Below, one piece after another: positions 42,872-54,474 of a stretch of 64,000 bases of DNA (position 1 is its first letter; the number at the start of each line of letters is the position of its first letter). A model generated the notes under the pieces. That model saw only the letters and a list, made by a program, of their open reading frames with translations. It was not told the DNA's origin and made no database searches. The stretch covers positions 3,839,927 through 3,903,926 of the forward strand of contig NW_024104620.1 in NCBI RefSeq assembly GCF_003945595.2. Direction: 5' to 3'. This stretch comes from Pipra filicauda (Eukaryota; Chordata; Aves; Passeriformes; Pipridae). Made by a program: the position numbers and the translations under genes.

Positions 42872-42939
42872 GAAGCAGAGGGACACACATGCCCCCAGCC
42901 CAGCCATGCCAGGGGCAGTGGGCAGGGCGGTGCCAGCAC

Positions 42940-44115
42940 AGCCAGGCCGGCGTGTGTGTGCAGGCGCTGTGGGCGCGCTCACTCCCCCAGCAAGCCAAAG
43001 CTCGTGCACGCCCGCCCGGCGTGGGCACCCTCACCACAGGGAGCGGGCTGGGGGGGTGAGGAGGGTGAAACCAGCCCCAGGACGGGGCGGCACTTTGGTG
43101 CTGACGCTCCTCACTGAAAGGGACAGCTGCCTACACCGCCCCAGAGCAGCAAAGGAAACAGCTCTCGGGGAAAACAACAACAGAAAAAAGCCCCAACCCT
43201 CAGAACAACAAACACATCCAACACTTGTTACCGTGTGCAAATGTCTGGCAGGAGCTCAGGGGGTTGCAGGACTCCATAAAGGCTGGGCAAAGAGTTTCCA
43301 AGCCGAGTGGAGAAGGGCACCCTGTCACTGTGTGGGAGGGGGATGGAGGTGCTTGTGGCCGTGCCAAGACAGTCGGCAAAGAGCTGGAGAGAGATCAGCC
43401 CTTCCGGAGGGGAGGCTGGTGCCTCCAGCTGGGTGTGGAGGTTTATGACCTTGGTCACCCAAAGTGGAATCCCTGGCAGGTGAAGACAGGCAGCCTCCCT
43501 GAGAGCAGGGCACAGGCTCTCAGCTAACACAGAGGCACTGCTGGGTTCCTGGTGCAGGTGGAACCTGGACCAGGGGATTCAGGCACGTGGGCATCCAACC
43601 TCCCACCTGGGCAGCCTCAGCCCCATGGACACAAAGGGAACACAGGAGCCCAGGGCCCTTCTCAGTGTGAGGAAGGGGACAGATGAGCTGGGGAAAGGGC
43701 TGAGGTGCCAGGTGAGGAGGGAACTGAGCCCACGAACACCCCGAGACCCCGGAGCAGAACGGGCACAGCTGCTCACAGACAGGCTGGTCCTGCAGCTCAG
43801 GTTCTTCCCAGCCCCTTGGGACTCTGTCATGGGAAAACCACAGCACAGAGGGAAGCCTCTGCAACCTGGAACAAGCAGGGTTCTTGGCCCTCTGAAGATG
43901 GGGCAAAAAGGCTCCTGGGTCCACCTTTTCCCTGCAGAAGAAGGGGCTTGGTGAGAGTGAAGGTGGAGAAGAAGCACAGAGGTAGGGACAGCACTGGGAG
44001 GAATTCTGAGTGGAGGAAGAGAAGGTGGCACTGAGCCACGGGTGGGATAGGAAAGGGCATGGATTCACAGAGCTATGGAGAAATTTTAAACCAAGACATG
44101 GGCCCCAGCTCAATC
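42940..44115. other. non-coding, nothing recognised
   Basis: GC-rich to average sequence. Frames of up to 210 codons lack domains. No repeat family recognised. Confidence 0.5.
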
Positions 44116-44117
44116 AA

Positions 44118-44235
44118 AACTTTGTTCAGTACAAAAGTTAATTGCTGAGGAACCAAATAAAAGAAACCCCACAGGCTGAAAACTGCTCAGAGTCTTTAAT
44201 TAGCCAAAAAAACAAAGTGGTTACAGGAAAATGAG
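44118..44235. promoter_or_regulatory. AT-rich candidate regulatory core
   Basis: AAAGTTAATTGCTGAGG, ACCAAATAAAAG and GTCTTTAATTAGCC provide two strong TAATT cores within 80 bp of moderately AT-rich, non-repetitive sequence. Confidence 0.3.
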
Positions 44236-44591
44236 AGTGTAAGAGGGGATCCCGAGGGAGTACTTATGCTTCTCCCCCTTCTCTCCTTCATCACCAAACA
44301 GCCCAGGGTAGGGCCATGGTAGCAGCCTCTGTGATAGCAGATTTGGGAGAAGTATTTGGGGTTGGTTTCTTTTTACTGTCCAGAAGGTGAGAGCCCCAGC
44401 CAGGGAAATTCAGATTTGAATCAGGCACCTGGTAAGCCCAGAGGTTCCAGAGCCTTCTCTTCAACCCCCTGTCAGTGCCTGACAGAAAGGCAGGGAATGC
44501 TTTCCCTGTTTGCGTTGGGACATTTGGCTCTCTGGCCCTTTTAGTGCCAAGGAAAATAAATTGCCCCTAGGGTCTGAGCCTCAAAAATGAG

Positions 44592-44609
44592 AAAAAAAAA
44601 AAAAAAAAA
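44592..44609 (+). repeat. poly-A tract (A18)
   Basis: Eighteen consecutive A. No recognisable retroelement precedes it. Confidence 0.9.
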
Positions 44610-47600
44610 GCTACAGGTTAGAAGCAGCATGTTCTTTAATGAGCTACAGGATCATCCATACAAATTTTCCTATTTCTGCTGAATTCCAACAAATTCAGAG
44701 CTCTTCCTAATCCCTGCACAGGCTGGCAACTGTCTGAACAGCCACATTCCCAAGTGCCCAGTAACTTGCCAGTCATTTCTTCTACTGCTTTAAGAAAGCA
44801 AAGTAAAGAGGAGAGAAGAAGTGCCTGAGTGATTTAGCTCTCCTGCTACCCCCACACACCGTTCACACCTTGCCCCTTAATTCCTGCCCAAGGCAACTGG
44901 ACTGGGTTTGGAGTCTCACCCACGCAATTCTCCTGGCTCTCCCTCCCGTGAAGGGCTCACAGTCTCTGGGGTGAAAGCTCTCCATTCCTTACAGGCGACA
45001 CACAGACTCACCCTGTGCACTTGTGGGACTAAAGGGGAACGACACACAGCCTGGAGTCAGGGAGCAAGAGCCAATGCCACCTGTACATGACCTGTGAATG
45101 GCACTGGAGTATGTGACCACCCCCAGGAGCTGGGTACGGATCCTGCATCATCCAAGCTCAGAGCCTTCCCAGAGTAATAGTTTCAGGCATGAAAACGTCC
45201 AAAAAAGACCCCTAAGAATAGCACACATGAGAAAATAACACCTTTATGGAGGAAGCATCCAGCCCATCCTAATCTCCAGGCTGATTCCACCCTGCTCCAG
45301 CCTACCCCCTCCCCTGGGGCCTATCTAGCTGGGAAATCACAGACAATCGGGGAGGCTGTTCCAGCCAATTTCCTTCAGGGAACCTGCAACTTCCTCCTGG
45401 GACTGTCCTCCCATTGGTGTGTTGCTGCCTCGCAGAAGAAAGTGAGGGCCACAGTCTTCCCCAGAACTGGCTCTACCTTTTCTCTTCTCTCTTAGGCAGC
45501 ACTGAGGGTCACAAATCTGACCCACGGGGTTTGGGCAGAGGCAGTGAAGTGGAGGAGGGCTTGAGGAATGAGGCTGGTAATGGCAGGAAACAGGGTAAAC
45601 ACAGGCGCTATGCAGAGAGAGAGAAGGAGAGGGAGGTACTCCAGGAGGCTGTAAATTCATATTTGTAATTACTTCCTCATGTTTTTCAGCACTCCTCAGT
45701 CAAGTTTGATTAAAATTCCTTCCAAGGGAAGACGCTCCACAGAGAGAGCTGCAGTGGAACAGGCAGCTCGAGGAGTTTGCAGAATTGCTGGGGTGGGCAC
45801 CAGGAGCAGTAGTTTGGGAGCTGGGTAGGGATCAGCCGCCCCCTCAGCACGGCTCCATGTCCACGGGAAGCCACCCTCGAGACACAGAGCACCAGCCCGG
45901 GTCTGCCTGTTCTCACACTGTCAGGGTATGAAATAGGACACGGCTCCCAACCCTCATCCCTCAGACACAGAGCTGATGTGAGACAGCTTCCACAACAACC
46001 TTCCAAACTGGCAGAGAGGGTCCTCCCAGGAGCATGGAATGACTTCCTATGACACATCTGCCTCAGCAGGTGGGGGAAACTTATGTTACTTTCCACCCAA
46101 GAGTCCCTCATCCAAGGGCTACTCTTCTCCACGGTGAAAAGCAGGACTCAAGACCTCACATCCTTGTTTGGTTATTCCAAAGAGAGAAAGCCTGAGATCT
46201 CACCAGGCAACAGTGATTCATGTGTAGCAGAGATCCCTCCAAAAGCACGAAAAGGAAGCACAGTAATAGAGAAGGACTAATCACCTTCAGTCCTAAGCAG
46301 CCTTGGCACCATCCTTACTGGCACCAGCTGTCACCAGGCAGGGGTGGTCTTCCCAGGACAGCTGACAGTTTAACAAAGTTCTCCCAGGGATATTTCCAGG
46401 AATGGCTTTGGGATGAAAAGCTCAAAGGCTCAGAAACCCCTTCCCTCACCAACTCATGGTTACTAGTTGTGCAGGGTATTTCTGTCTGACCCATTCCCTC
46501 TTTCTCCTGGGTGTAGGAACCTCTATTGCCTACAGTTAAGTGGCTCCCAGGCTGCTGTGTCCCCTCTGTCCTCTGTCCATCCCCAGACAAGATGTTCCCT
46601 CAGTGCTATGGCCAACTCCCAGGCTGCATCTCCCACTCTCTGAGCCCTTCCAAGCCCCCAGAAGAAAGGGTGTGAGTACAGCCAATTCTCCCTCTTGACC
46701 CTGCCCCTGCTCTGCCAAGCTCCCTGTGGGCAGGGATGCCCCAGGATGAGGGCTGGGGACCAGGGAAGGTAAGCAGCACCAGGCTTTTTTTGTTTATCCT
46801 TGATGCTGTGGTAAGAGTGAGACGGAAGAGATGCTGCTGGATATCAGCCTCTGAGTTCCCTACACGGCTCTAGGGAAATCATGATTATCTTGATGCCTGG
46901 TTTCTTTCCCTTCTCTCCCCCTCCCCTCCCTGCTCTGAATATCTGAGTATCTTAATGCTCATGTGAGTAAGGGACAGACCCTGCCACAGTCGGCTGAGTG
47001 GGAACAGGCAGGTTCTGCTGAGTTTCCTCTCCTACCTGCCTCTGCCAGGACAGTTCAGCTGACCAGGAGACATCCAATCCACGATACTGCCCATGCTGGT
47101 GTGCAAACAGATGATAACACACCCTTTCTGGTGGTCTGGTTCTGGTTGCTCTCCACCGTGTACAAGACACAGGTCATGGAGATGACTCCAGCCAGCTCTG
47201 CCATCTTTTTGTGCTCCCTTCCTGTCCAACCTGTGCCCAGCCTGTATCAGAAGGACCTTGGGATGAGGAGAGGAGGAGGCAGGAAGATTCCAGCTGCACC
47301 TCAGATCCTACATTCAGGACCAGCACTATGCTGAGGAACAGGAGTGCAGAAAATGGTGTGTAGTGCTGCCCTGTGCACAGGTGAGATCAGACACGGCCAG
47401 GTTGTAGAAGAGGGCTCGTTCCTCATGGTGAAAGCTGGGAGGAGAGCACGAGTCCACAGCAGGGAGACCACAGAGTTACTGCCTAAACCCTGCAACCACT
47501 GCAGCCTAAGCCAGCAAGGTACATACAGTCAGAGGAACACAGATGAGCGTGACCAACTGGAGAACTGCCCAGTTTTTGGGAGCTGCATCAAAGCACTGGG

Positions 47601-48635
47601 GGACAGGAGGGTGCCCAGGACTCGCCGCTGCCCTGCTGCCTCTGGCTGCACGTGCTGCTGACCATGCACTGGGTGTGGGAGAGCAGGGGGACCCACGTGC
47701 CCCAGGAGCAGGGCAGTGTGTCTGGATGCAAAGGAGGCAGCAGCTTGTGTGAGTGTGAGGAAGGGAGGCACAGCCCTGCACCACGTCCTCCCTGCTGGGA
47801 AAGTGCCTGAGCTGTGTTTGGAGAGGGGAACCTCTCGTCTGAGAAACCCAGAGGTGGTTTGAGGGGGCCTCCAACTCCAAAGTCATCCAAGTTTCTGAGG
47901 TAATTAATTTACTGCTGAAAGAAAGAGCAGGAAGAGCAATAAAAGAGCCTTTGTACTTAGGGTGGGGCAGGAGCATGGGAAGTCATTTCACAGAATAAGG
48001 AGTTGGGGGCAAACAAAAAAACAAAAAATAAAAATAATAAACTGATTGACAAGCTTACAAGAAAAGCCACATTTTTAACATTCTTAATCCCTAGAATAAA
48101 CACACAGGGAGGAATGAGGACAGGGCTGGCTGTCCTCAGACATCACTGGGAGAGACTGGCCTTGGTGCAACCAAGCGATTCTGTGCTGGTGGCTGTTGTG
48201 GATGGTCCTGCCCGAGCCAGGGGCACAGACTTCTTAGTCTGTGAAAGTGTGTAGGGGAAACAGCACAGAGGATGGTAAAATCAAAGGCAGACACTCACTT
48301 GGATCTTAAATCTCTCTGCTTTTTTGTTTCATGCTGTCTACACTACTGCTGTTTTAACACAATCAGAAGTACACTAGAAACACAGAAACCAACACATCCC
48401 ACCCAGTAGTGGAAATACAGTGGTACTTTGAGAGACGTACACCTTCTTCCCACCCCAGTCAGCTGCCTTAGGAAGAACCAAGCTGCATAACACTGTGTGC
48501 CCCCACCCCTGCTTTCATCTGATTCCCACCCATCCCCAAAGCATCCTTCAAATTTCTCCAGGACAGCAGGAGTTAAATGGCTGGTTTTAGTGGTAGAGAC
48601 ACGTTTAGGAAGGGATTGAATGTGCGCGTGGTGCA
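44610..48635. other. long plain non-coding stretch
   Basis: About 4 kb with no gene, recognised repeat family, CpG island or RNA gene. The part at 45655-45720 (GTAATTACTTCCTC, GATTAAAATTCC) is a possible small AT-rich core, and 48010-48050 holds A-rich words. All frames are short and domain-free. Confidence 0.5.
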
Positions 48636-48639
48636 GCCC

Positions 48640-48765
48640 GTTCCCTGTTTATTAATAAGCTATTTATCATTGGTGTTGTTTTTAATACCATTTTGGCTTA
48701 ATGTTGTTAATGAAATATAAATACCCGCACTAATGATGTTGGTCAGGAGCAGCGTGGGCCACTGG
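48640..48765. promoter_or_regulatory. candidate conserved non-coding element
   Basis: TTTATTAATAAGC, TATTTATCATTGG, GTTTTTAATACC, GGCTTAATGTTG, GTTAATGAAATATAAATACC and CACTAATGATG give six TAAT/ATTA cores in about 100 bp. The right edge changes sharply into GC-rich sequence. Confidence 0.4.
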
Positions 48766-48910
48766 CAGCTTTGCAGGAGGGAGGCCAAACCACGGCTGGG
48801 TGTGCGCGAGGCTGCGACGGCGCGACTGCCAGCCCGGCTCCGGAACAGCTTCCCCACACACTCCCACAGCACTGCCTGAGCACGGCAGGGTTGGGAGGGA
48901 TGGCACAGCA

Positions 48911-48933
48911 TGGCATGGCATGGCATGGCATGG
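48911..48933. repeat. (TGGCA)n pentanucleotide repeat
   Basis: Four full TGGCA units plus a partial one, preceded by related TGGCACAGCA. Confidence 0.95.
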
Positions 48934-49367
48934 TGCAGCACTGCCAGGAGGTTTCCAGCCCGCTCCAGCAGCCCAGGCCCAAGCTGGTGCCCACCAGGAA
49001 GGCGGCTCAGGATCGCAGTTCAGCTCCAGCAGGGTACAGCACTGCTCCCTCTCCACTCCCTGCCTTTTGAGATCACAACGAGAAGCCAGCCTGGCCCAAC
49101 ATGTCTCTGTGGAGGACCCTGCAAGCTGCAAGGCAGCTCTCTAGATGGAAATAAGTAGAAGAAGTCAGATGAGTTGTGTTTGCTTAATGCAGTTGCCCCA
49201 CCGGAAGAGCGATCTGCAGGCTCTGGGCTACGCTCCCCCAGGGCAGCTCCCACAGGATCCCAAGACCCTTCAGCAAAGAGGCGTTCCCAGAGCACCTCAG
49301 AGCTGCCTGTGGCTCACTCTGGGCTGGCTGCAGGGGCTCAGGATGGCTCCAGGCCGTGAGGTGCTGC
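48934..49367. other. non-coding, nothing recognised
   Basis: Average to GC-rich sequence; no gene or repeat recognised. Confidence 0.5.
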
Positions 49368-49386
49368 GGGGTGGGGTGGGGTGGGG
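49368..49386 (+). other. G-quadruplex motif, four G4 runs
   Basis: GGGG-T-GGGG-T-GGGG-T-GGGG: four runs of four G with single-T loops. This arrangement is known to form very stable parallel G-quadruplexes. It sits in GC-rich DNA with no clear promoter next to it. Confidence 0.9.
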
Positions 49387-50485
49387 CAGGAGGAGCTCGC
49401 CCTGCTCCTGGGACCTCTGGCCACTCCACGGCCACTGCCCCGCTCCCAGCCCTGGACAGGGAAGGGAATGTGCTACTCTGGGTCTGCTGCAGGCCAGGTG
49501 GGGATGGAGGAACTAAAGGAGTCTCCTGCCCTCGCAGGAAACAACCCCAAAAGCTTGGCCTTTGGCAAGGGCTCAGAGGTTTGCTCTGGGTCTGCAGAGA
49601 GGGCTCGCACAGGTCCCTCTCCATTAGCTTGTGTCTAGCTAGCACTGTCATGGGGCAGGGATTACAAATATCCCTAAGAAGGCTTTTGGAAATCCCATCT
49701 TGCATTACCATTTGCATTAGAGCAACCCCTAGAGAGAGCTGAGGCCTGGGCACACTCTCAGGAAGAACCGTGGGCCAAGAGAGGTTTCACGGTGCCAGAA
49801 GAGAATGGTATGGAAAGGCAAACCAGCTTTGGGACTGGTCAGTGGAAGAGCCGGGGAAAACCTCTGCCCAAGGCCACTGCCCTGCCCAGCAGGCACAGCA
49901 GCTTCTGGAATCAGAAGAGAATCTGAAATGGACCTTCATCGCCAGGAAGTCCCAGACTTCTATAAGTCTCCAGAACAAAGCCAAGCACTTGCCTCAGGAG
50001 CAAACTCCAAACCTCACCACCACTGGAAGAGTCAGTGAAGAAGCAAATTTGGCAAAAAAAAAATATCACACTCTGTCTTGAGACAGCTCTCCTGATAGCA
50101 GTTCATCTTGCTCCGAGTGACCCTCTCCATTAATCCCATTTAACAAGGAGGGAACCAAAGAGTTCCCTACAAGGCTGAAAGCCTCGTGGAATGGAAGAAC
50201 TAAGTGCAGAGGATGACCAAGCCCCCCTTACCCACTGACCCCTCCCAGGCCAGAGTCACCACAGCCCCTGTGTTACGGCCTCATGCCCTCCTTCATGTTG
50301 CTGCCTCTGCCACAAAAGCCAACCCATCATCTGTCTGCATGAACTGCACAAAGATGCATCTCTCCTCCTCCCAGTCCCCACCAACACCCTTTTCTCTTCC
50401 ACTTTGCAGTCTCCCTCTTCTTCTCTCCCAGGCAGCCAGTGCAGAGGAAGCTACAACTGGTCTGCACTGGGAACCCTCCTGGTGT
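49387..50485. other. non-coding, one isolated octamer
   Basis: Average-composition sequence. A perfect POU octamer ATTTGCAT lies at 49710-49717 next to CATTACC and CATTAGAG, but without a clear AT-rich block. No gene or repeat recognised. Confidence 0.45.
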
Positions 50486-50489
50486 CCTC

Positions 50490-50605
50490 TGCCACAATTT
50501 ACACTGTTCCTTTAAGACGTTATCTTTTAATTTGGTGCTTCCCCCTTTCCCCTCCTCAACTAACTGATTTATTAGTTTACATCTCATAAATTGTAACCCC
50601 TCACC
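50490..50605. promoter_or_regulatory. AT-rich candidate regulatory core
   Basis: CAATTTACACTG, GTTATCTTTTAATTTGG, CTGATTTATTAGTTTAC and CATAAATTGTAACC lie in 110 bp. It is a moderate candidate. Confidence 0.3.
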
Positions 50606-50729
50606 TCCCCCTTCACCCTCCCAGATGCCATAAATCCCCTGCAGGGCCTCGACACCCTCCTGCGTGTGGTGCAGCCCCCTGCCCCCCAAAGTCACCTCCG
50701 AGTCCCCGGGGAGCGCGGGGCTCATTTGC
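50606..50729. other. spacer between two candidate blocks
   Basis: C-rich sequence with no recognised element. Confidence 0.4.
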
Positions 50730-50865
50730 TGGGGGTTTGGTCTAGCTCGTCTCAGCAGCTAATCCCTTGGGTGGCTCCTGTCAGATTATTAATTAGCTAA
50801 AGCGGATCGGCCCTGGAACAACATGCGGTTGGACTTCAGATAAAACAGGACGGCAGAGGCTTGGC
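50730..50865. promoter_or_regulatory. candidate enhancer with mirrored AGCTAAT sites
   Basis: AGCTAAT (50757-50763), running into TAATCCC (50760-50766), faces ATTAGCT (50792-50798) as a 7-bp inverted repeat separated by 28 bp. TTAATTAG (50789-50796) overlaps the right arm, and AAGCGGATCGG keeps CG dinucleotides. Such paired homeodomain sites suggest an enhancer core. Confidence 0.4.
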
Positions 50866-51460
50866 ATGGAGTTGTTTAAAGGGACATTGTCCCTTTTTTC
50901 CCTTGCCTTCCCCCGAGGTGGGAGGAAGGAGAGGAGGAGATGGGCAGCTTCCACAGGTGCTCACAACCCCCCCAGTCTGGCGCCCTGGTCACAGGGCTGT
51001 GTTGCTCAGAGCAGGGCGAGCACAGCCCTGGAGGTGCCAAGGACAGGAATGGCACCGTCCCCATCCTCGCCCTGTGGCAGCTAAAACTTCTCCAGATGTT
51101 GGAAAAGCTTTGTGAACCTGCTCAGAGGCACGCAGCACTCGGATGGAGGGTCTCACCACTCCTCACTGCCACCTCCCTTCTGCTGTCCCTTGTGCACTCA
51201 CTGCTCCCTGTGAAAGCCTGGTGTTTGCAGTACCCCCAGAGACAGGGGGCTGTTCCAAGGGCCCACGGCCTTCCCCGTACGGAGATTTTAAACCAGGAGA
51301 AGCCATCCAGTTTGTGTGTGCAGGTTTTAAAACTCCCTGTCTTATCCTGGGCAGGATAAAGAGTGAGTGGTCTCACACTGACTGGAAAGCCTGAAAGAGT
51401 GAGCTGGAACAAGAGTCAGCTCGACCAGAGCTGGGAGCAGCTCCCTCCTCGCTCCCTTCC
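50866..51460. other. non-coding, nothing recognised
   Basis: Average sequence; no element recognised. Confidence 0.5.
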
Positions 51461-51464
51461 CACT

Positions 51465-51630
51465 TTGGATTGTTTTGACTCAAACCGATGAAGCTGAAAT
51501 ATCGAGTCACAACGGCACTAAACTTCATTACAAGCTCTTAACACAGATTACTTAATAAAAAACAGGCTGCTTTAATTGCTTTTCCCCCATTAGCATTTCT
51601 GGAGGAGAAAATTCTGATTAATTTGAAGAG
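51465..51630. promoter_or_regulatory. candidate conserved non-coding element
   Basis: GAAATATCGAGTCACAACGG, CTTCATTACAAGC, CAGATTACTTAATAAAAAAC, GCTTTAATTGC, CCATTAGC and CTGATTAATTTG are spaced over 150 bp. Non-repetitive, AT-rich, with retained CGs. Confidence 0.4.
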
Positions 51631-52655
51631 GCACATTTCCCCCACCCCTTGTGCTGGCCTGTGAACCAGACCTCCTTCCCACACCACCATTGTCCAGAAG
51701 AGCATCCCAGAGAGTAAACTGAGCCCAAATCCACACGACTCTGAAAAACAAAGGGACTAAGGGCCTGGATGAACAGATGGGAGTAATGGAGTGAAGCAAA
51801 CAAGGGGAAGAAAAATCTCCTCTCCTTTCTGGTAAATCCACAGAAAGTGGCACAGGGGAACGAGGAAGAAGTGGGTAGAAGAGGATACTGGTAGGACAGC
51901 CAGTGTGGCAGGGATCAAAGAGCAAGGAAGTCGGGAGGTGACTGATTTGGTGGGGTCCTGGGAAGCACCTTCACCTTTCTTTGCAGCTGGGAAAGGAGCG
52001 AGAGGCAGCTCTGACAGGGGAACATTGTCTAGATTTTCAAAGTCTGGGCCAAAAGCCTGGGAACTCAGTGCTTTCCAAATGCTCCTGGAATGGTCCCTGT
52101 TCCTTGTTCAGGCCCTGCTTGTGTATCTGGTTCCAGGGGAGAATAACTGCCCGTTCCCCCTGGCTGGTCACCCCCAGTTCAGGAGTGCTGGGAAGTCAGG
52201 GAGAGGCAGGGAAGCACCCCTCACGGTCCAGTAGCTCCCTCCAGGCTGGGAAAACCAGGGATACAACAGTCTCATGGGCAAAGGAAGGAGCCCCTTGAGG
52301 GGAAAGCCAGAGCCCAGCTGCCTTGAGGAACAAGCAGGGCAGGCAGCAGTGCTGCTACAGCACAAGACACCAAGCAGCTCTTCTCACCATCTACCTTTAC
52401 TCCTGTTTCAGGGATTGAGGATGCCCAGTTCCCATTTCCTCAAAGATGGGTATCAGAGAGGACAACCCCCCTCTGCCCCACGCCATATCCTCCCAGCTCA
52501 GGTAGGACCTGCACTGCTCCACTGTCAAACAGCCCTGGGTAAAACAAGTCAACCAAAACATTCCCGGCTTTCGATTCCAGCTCCTGTTGTAACTAGCCCT
52601 GGCAAGGGAGGATGGCAACCAGGCTCCTGAGTGGGCTGTTCTCTAGGTCAGCATA
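51631..52655. other. non-coding, nothing recognised
   Basis: Average sequence without recognised gene or repeat. Confidence 0.5.
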
Positions 52656-52659
52656 CTTC

Positions 52660-53300
52660 AGGGACACGGTAATCAAGCAGGAATTGCTCCCATGTGCCAA
52701 CTCTTGTCAACCTTGCAATGCTTTGTGTTTTTCTTAAAGTCTGAGATCTTGCAAGTTACATAAGAATTTTGTTTTGTACAACAATGTGTGTTTAGTGCTA
52801 TCCCTCCCTCTGCTCCCTGTGCTCTCGCACTTGCAGGGCACAGCAACCTGAAATGTGATCTGTGTGCATCCTGAACCATAGAAACCCCGGTATTATTAAG
52901 TCTTATAATTGGAGGGAGGAGGGGAGTAGCTTTTGACTTCTGAAAGGACAAGGCTAGCAATATTGTTTGCTCATTTTACTTTCAAACTCACCTTAGTTTG
53001 TCCTCTCCCCTTTTCTCTTGTATGTTCTATTAATGTACAGCTTACACGAACTCAGCAAGAATCACAAGAAAGACACTGGGACAGATCATAAACTGCCCTG
53101 GCAAAGATCAGGATAGTTCTGCTGACGGGAAATGCAGCCCTGGTGCTTTACATCAGCAGATGGTTTACCTGTGGCTCTTAATGGTTAATATATAACTGCA
53201 GTAATAACAAAAAAAAGCCCCAGCATTAATACATAATTTGTCAGAGGCAATATGCTAAAACAGCCTTCCCATATTCAACTCAAGTAGTGAGATAAGGCTC
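52660..53300. promoter_or_regulatory. cluster of AT-rich candidate elements
   Basis: Three AT-rich sub-blocks. 52665-52800 has GGTAATCAAGC and ACAACAATGTG (SOX-like ACAATG). 52885-53060 has GTATTATTAAGTC, TATAATTGG, AGCAATATTGTTTGC (near-palindrome) and CTATTAATG. 53170-53275 has CTTAATGGTTAATATATAAC, GCAGTAATAAC, GCATTAATACATAATTTG and GCAATATGC. No coding or RNA signal is seen. Confidence 0.35.
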
Positions 53301-53774
53301 ACCTCCAGCACTGCCCAGGGGCTGAGCACCAGCTCTGGAATGAGCCCCCAGCAGAAGACATCAGAGAACAGACCCCATTCACTTTACACTATTTGTTCAT
53401 TTCTCACATTTTTTGTTTTTATCAACATATTTCTAAGAACTGCATTTTGAACATGCATTTCCCTCGAACACTCATGTGCATACTTAGCACTGATTGCTCC
53501 AAGTGCTTTCCAGCCGGTTTTCCTTGAGGAACTCCGCGGGTCAGCGTCCCTGCTGGCTGGACAGCTGCCTGAGGGACAGACAGACGGCCCCAAGTACAGT
53601 GCCTACCAGAGCTGAACAAGTTCCTAAATGTTTAATGGAACCCTGCAAACTGGCAGAGCACTATTATTAGTTTCTTTCAGCCAGTCTTTCATCGGGGTGC
53701 CACAGAACTGCTGCCTGAGTCCCAGCTGAGAGAACTGCTGCTGGATCTAGGAAGGATGGGAAGAAATACTGTCA

Positions 53775-53838
53775 GATGGTTAAAGGAATCAGGAGATCTG
53801 GCTTCTCCTCCCAACTCTGCTTCTGAGTCATTATTAAC
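53775..53838 (+). repeat. MIR-type SINE relic, short
   Basis: GATGGTTAAAGGAATCAGGA, GATCTGGCTTCTCCTCCC and AACTCTGCTTCTGAGTCA match the MIR head region in order. It is truncated before the core. Confidence 0.6.
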
Positions 53839-53847
53839 ATAAAATCA

Positions 53848-53970
53848 GGTTTGTTACATCAGTGAAGCTTGAGTAAATAAACCACGACTCATCACTGTGT
53901 TTTATTTTGCAATATCTCAGTGGGCTCCTCTCTACAAATAAACACTATTAATGCTCAGTGCAATTGCAGG
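53848..53970. promoter_or_regulatory. candidate element with FOX-type sites
   Basis: GAGTAAATAAACCACG, GTGTTTTATTTTGC and ACAAATAAACACTATTAATG hold two forward AAATAAAC forkhead-type cores and one reversed, plus TTAAT, within 100 bp. Confidence 0.35.
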
Positions 53971-54206
53971 ACTATGGGGAAGGAGAGATAAAAGCACCTC
54001 TATTGGTCTAAAACATTTATGAAGAGCAGCAGGGCAAAATCTCAGCTTTTTGAGGATATTGACTTTTACAGGACAGGAATGTTAAAGAAAAGGCAACCCT
54101 TACTTGGGGGGACTAAAAGACAAATAAGTCACGCCTGCAGGTCTGACAGAGCTGATGGGTAAAAGAGATTGGGAAACATCCCAATCCCCTTCTGAGGAGC
54201 TAAGGC

Positions 54207-54275
54207 TGAAATCCTGACTCTGCTGAGGTTTACAGCAAAACTGGGGCTTGTTTAATAGCACCAGGATTTAACCTC
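54207..54275. repeat. ancient palindromic amniote repeat
   Basis: CTGAAATCCTGACTCTGC at the left is mirrored by AGCACCAGGATTTAACC at the right, with ACAGCAAAACTGGGGC between. This matches the pattern of an old palindromic, non-autonomous DNA-transposon-like repeat widespread in amniotes, whose arms read GAAATCCTG...CAGGATTTC. The family name is not certain. Confidence 0.55.
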
Positions 54276-54474
54276 CATAAAGTTCAAGTGCAAAGACAGA
54301 AGCCTTAGGAAGGAGAAGGCCAACTCTGTCAGCAGGGCTCCAGGAGACTGAGGACACCATGAAGTCAGAATGACTGAAGGTGGCAGAGGAAGCAAGGTCT
54401 GAACCCATGAAGGCCTGGACCAGTCCTATCTCTTCCAGCCTCTCCTCCTCCTCCACTCTGAGTTTGAAACTAAA

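Larger units (their letters stand above)
42384..42935. repeat. nested VNTR: ~50-bp unit with embedded TGGA/GGCT arrays
   Basis: Five copies of a unit beginning CCCAGCCCAGCCATGCCAGG and continuing GGCAGCAGGCACAGGAGAGG start near 42384, 42491, 42578, 42749 and 42891. Each of the first four is followed by a variable (TGGA)n-type array, and copies 2 to 4 end with GAAGCAGAGGGACACACATG or close variants. The (TGGA)n arrays differ in length between copies, so spacing ranges from about 87 to 171 bp. The stop-free frames of up to 260 codons on both strands here come from the tetranucleotide. Confidence 0.9.

Noticed and set aside
42217..43037. Long overlapping open frames (219-260 codons) on the minus strand and 131-239 on the plus strand
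   Set aside because: They follow the TGGA tandem array, which lacks stop codons in several frames; the translations are pure repeat (Ile-His-Pro-Ser or Met-Asp-Gly-Trp).
2658..50766. Recurring TAATCC words (2.7, 12.7, 26.7, 30.5, 50.8 kb) as an OTX/PITX programme
   Set aside because: A 6-mer is expected about thirty times in this window on both strands, so recurrence alone means nothing; only the mirrored pair at 2.66 kb is kept.
54268..54456. Separate 62-codon minus-strand frame
   Set aside because: Starts at a GTG with no eukaryotic start context; it is the in-frame continuation of the 80-codon frame and is described there.
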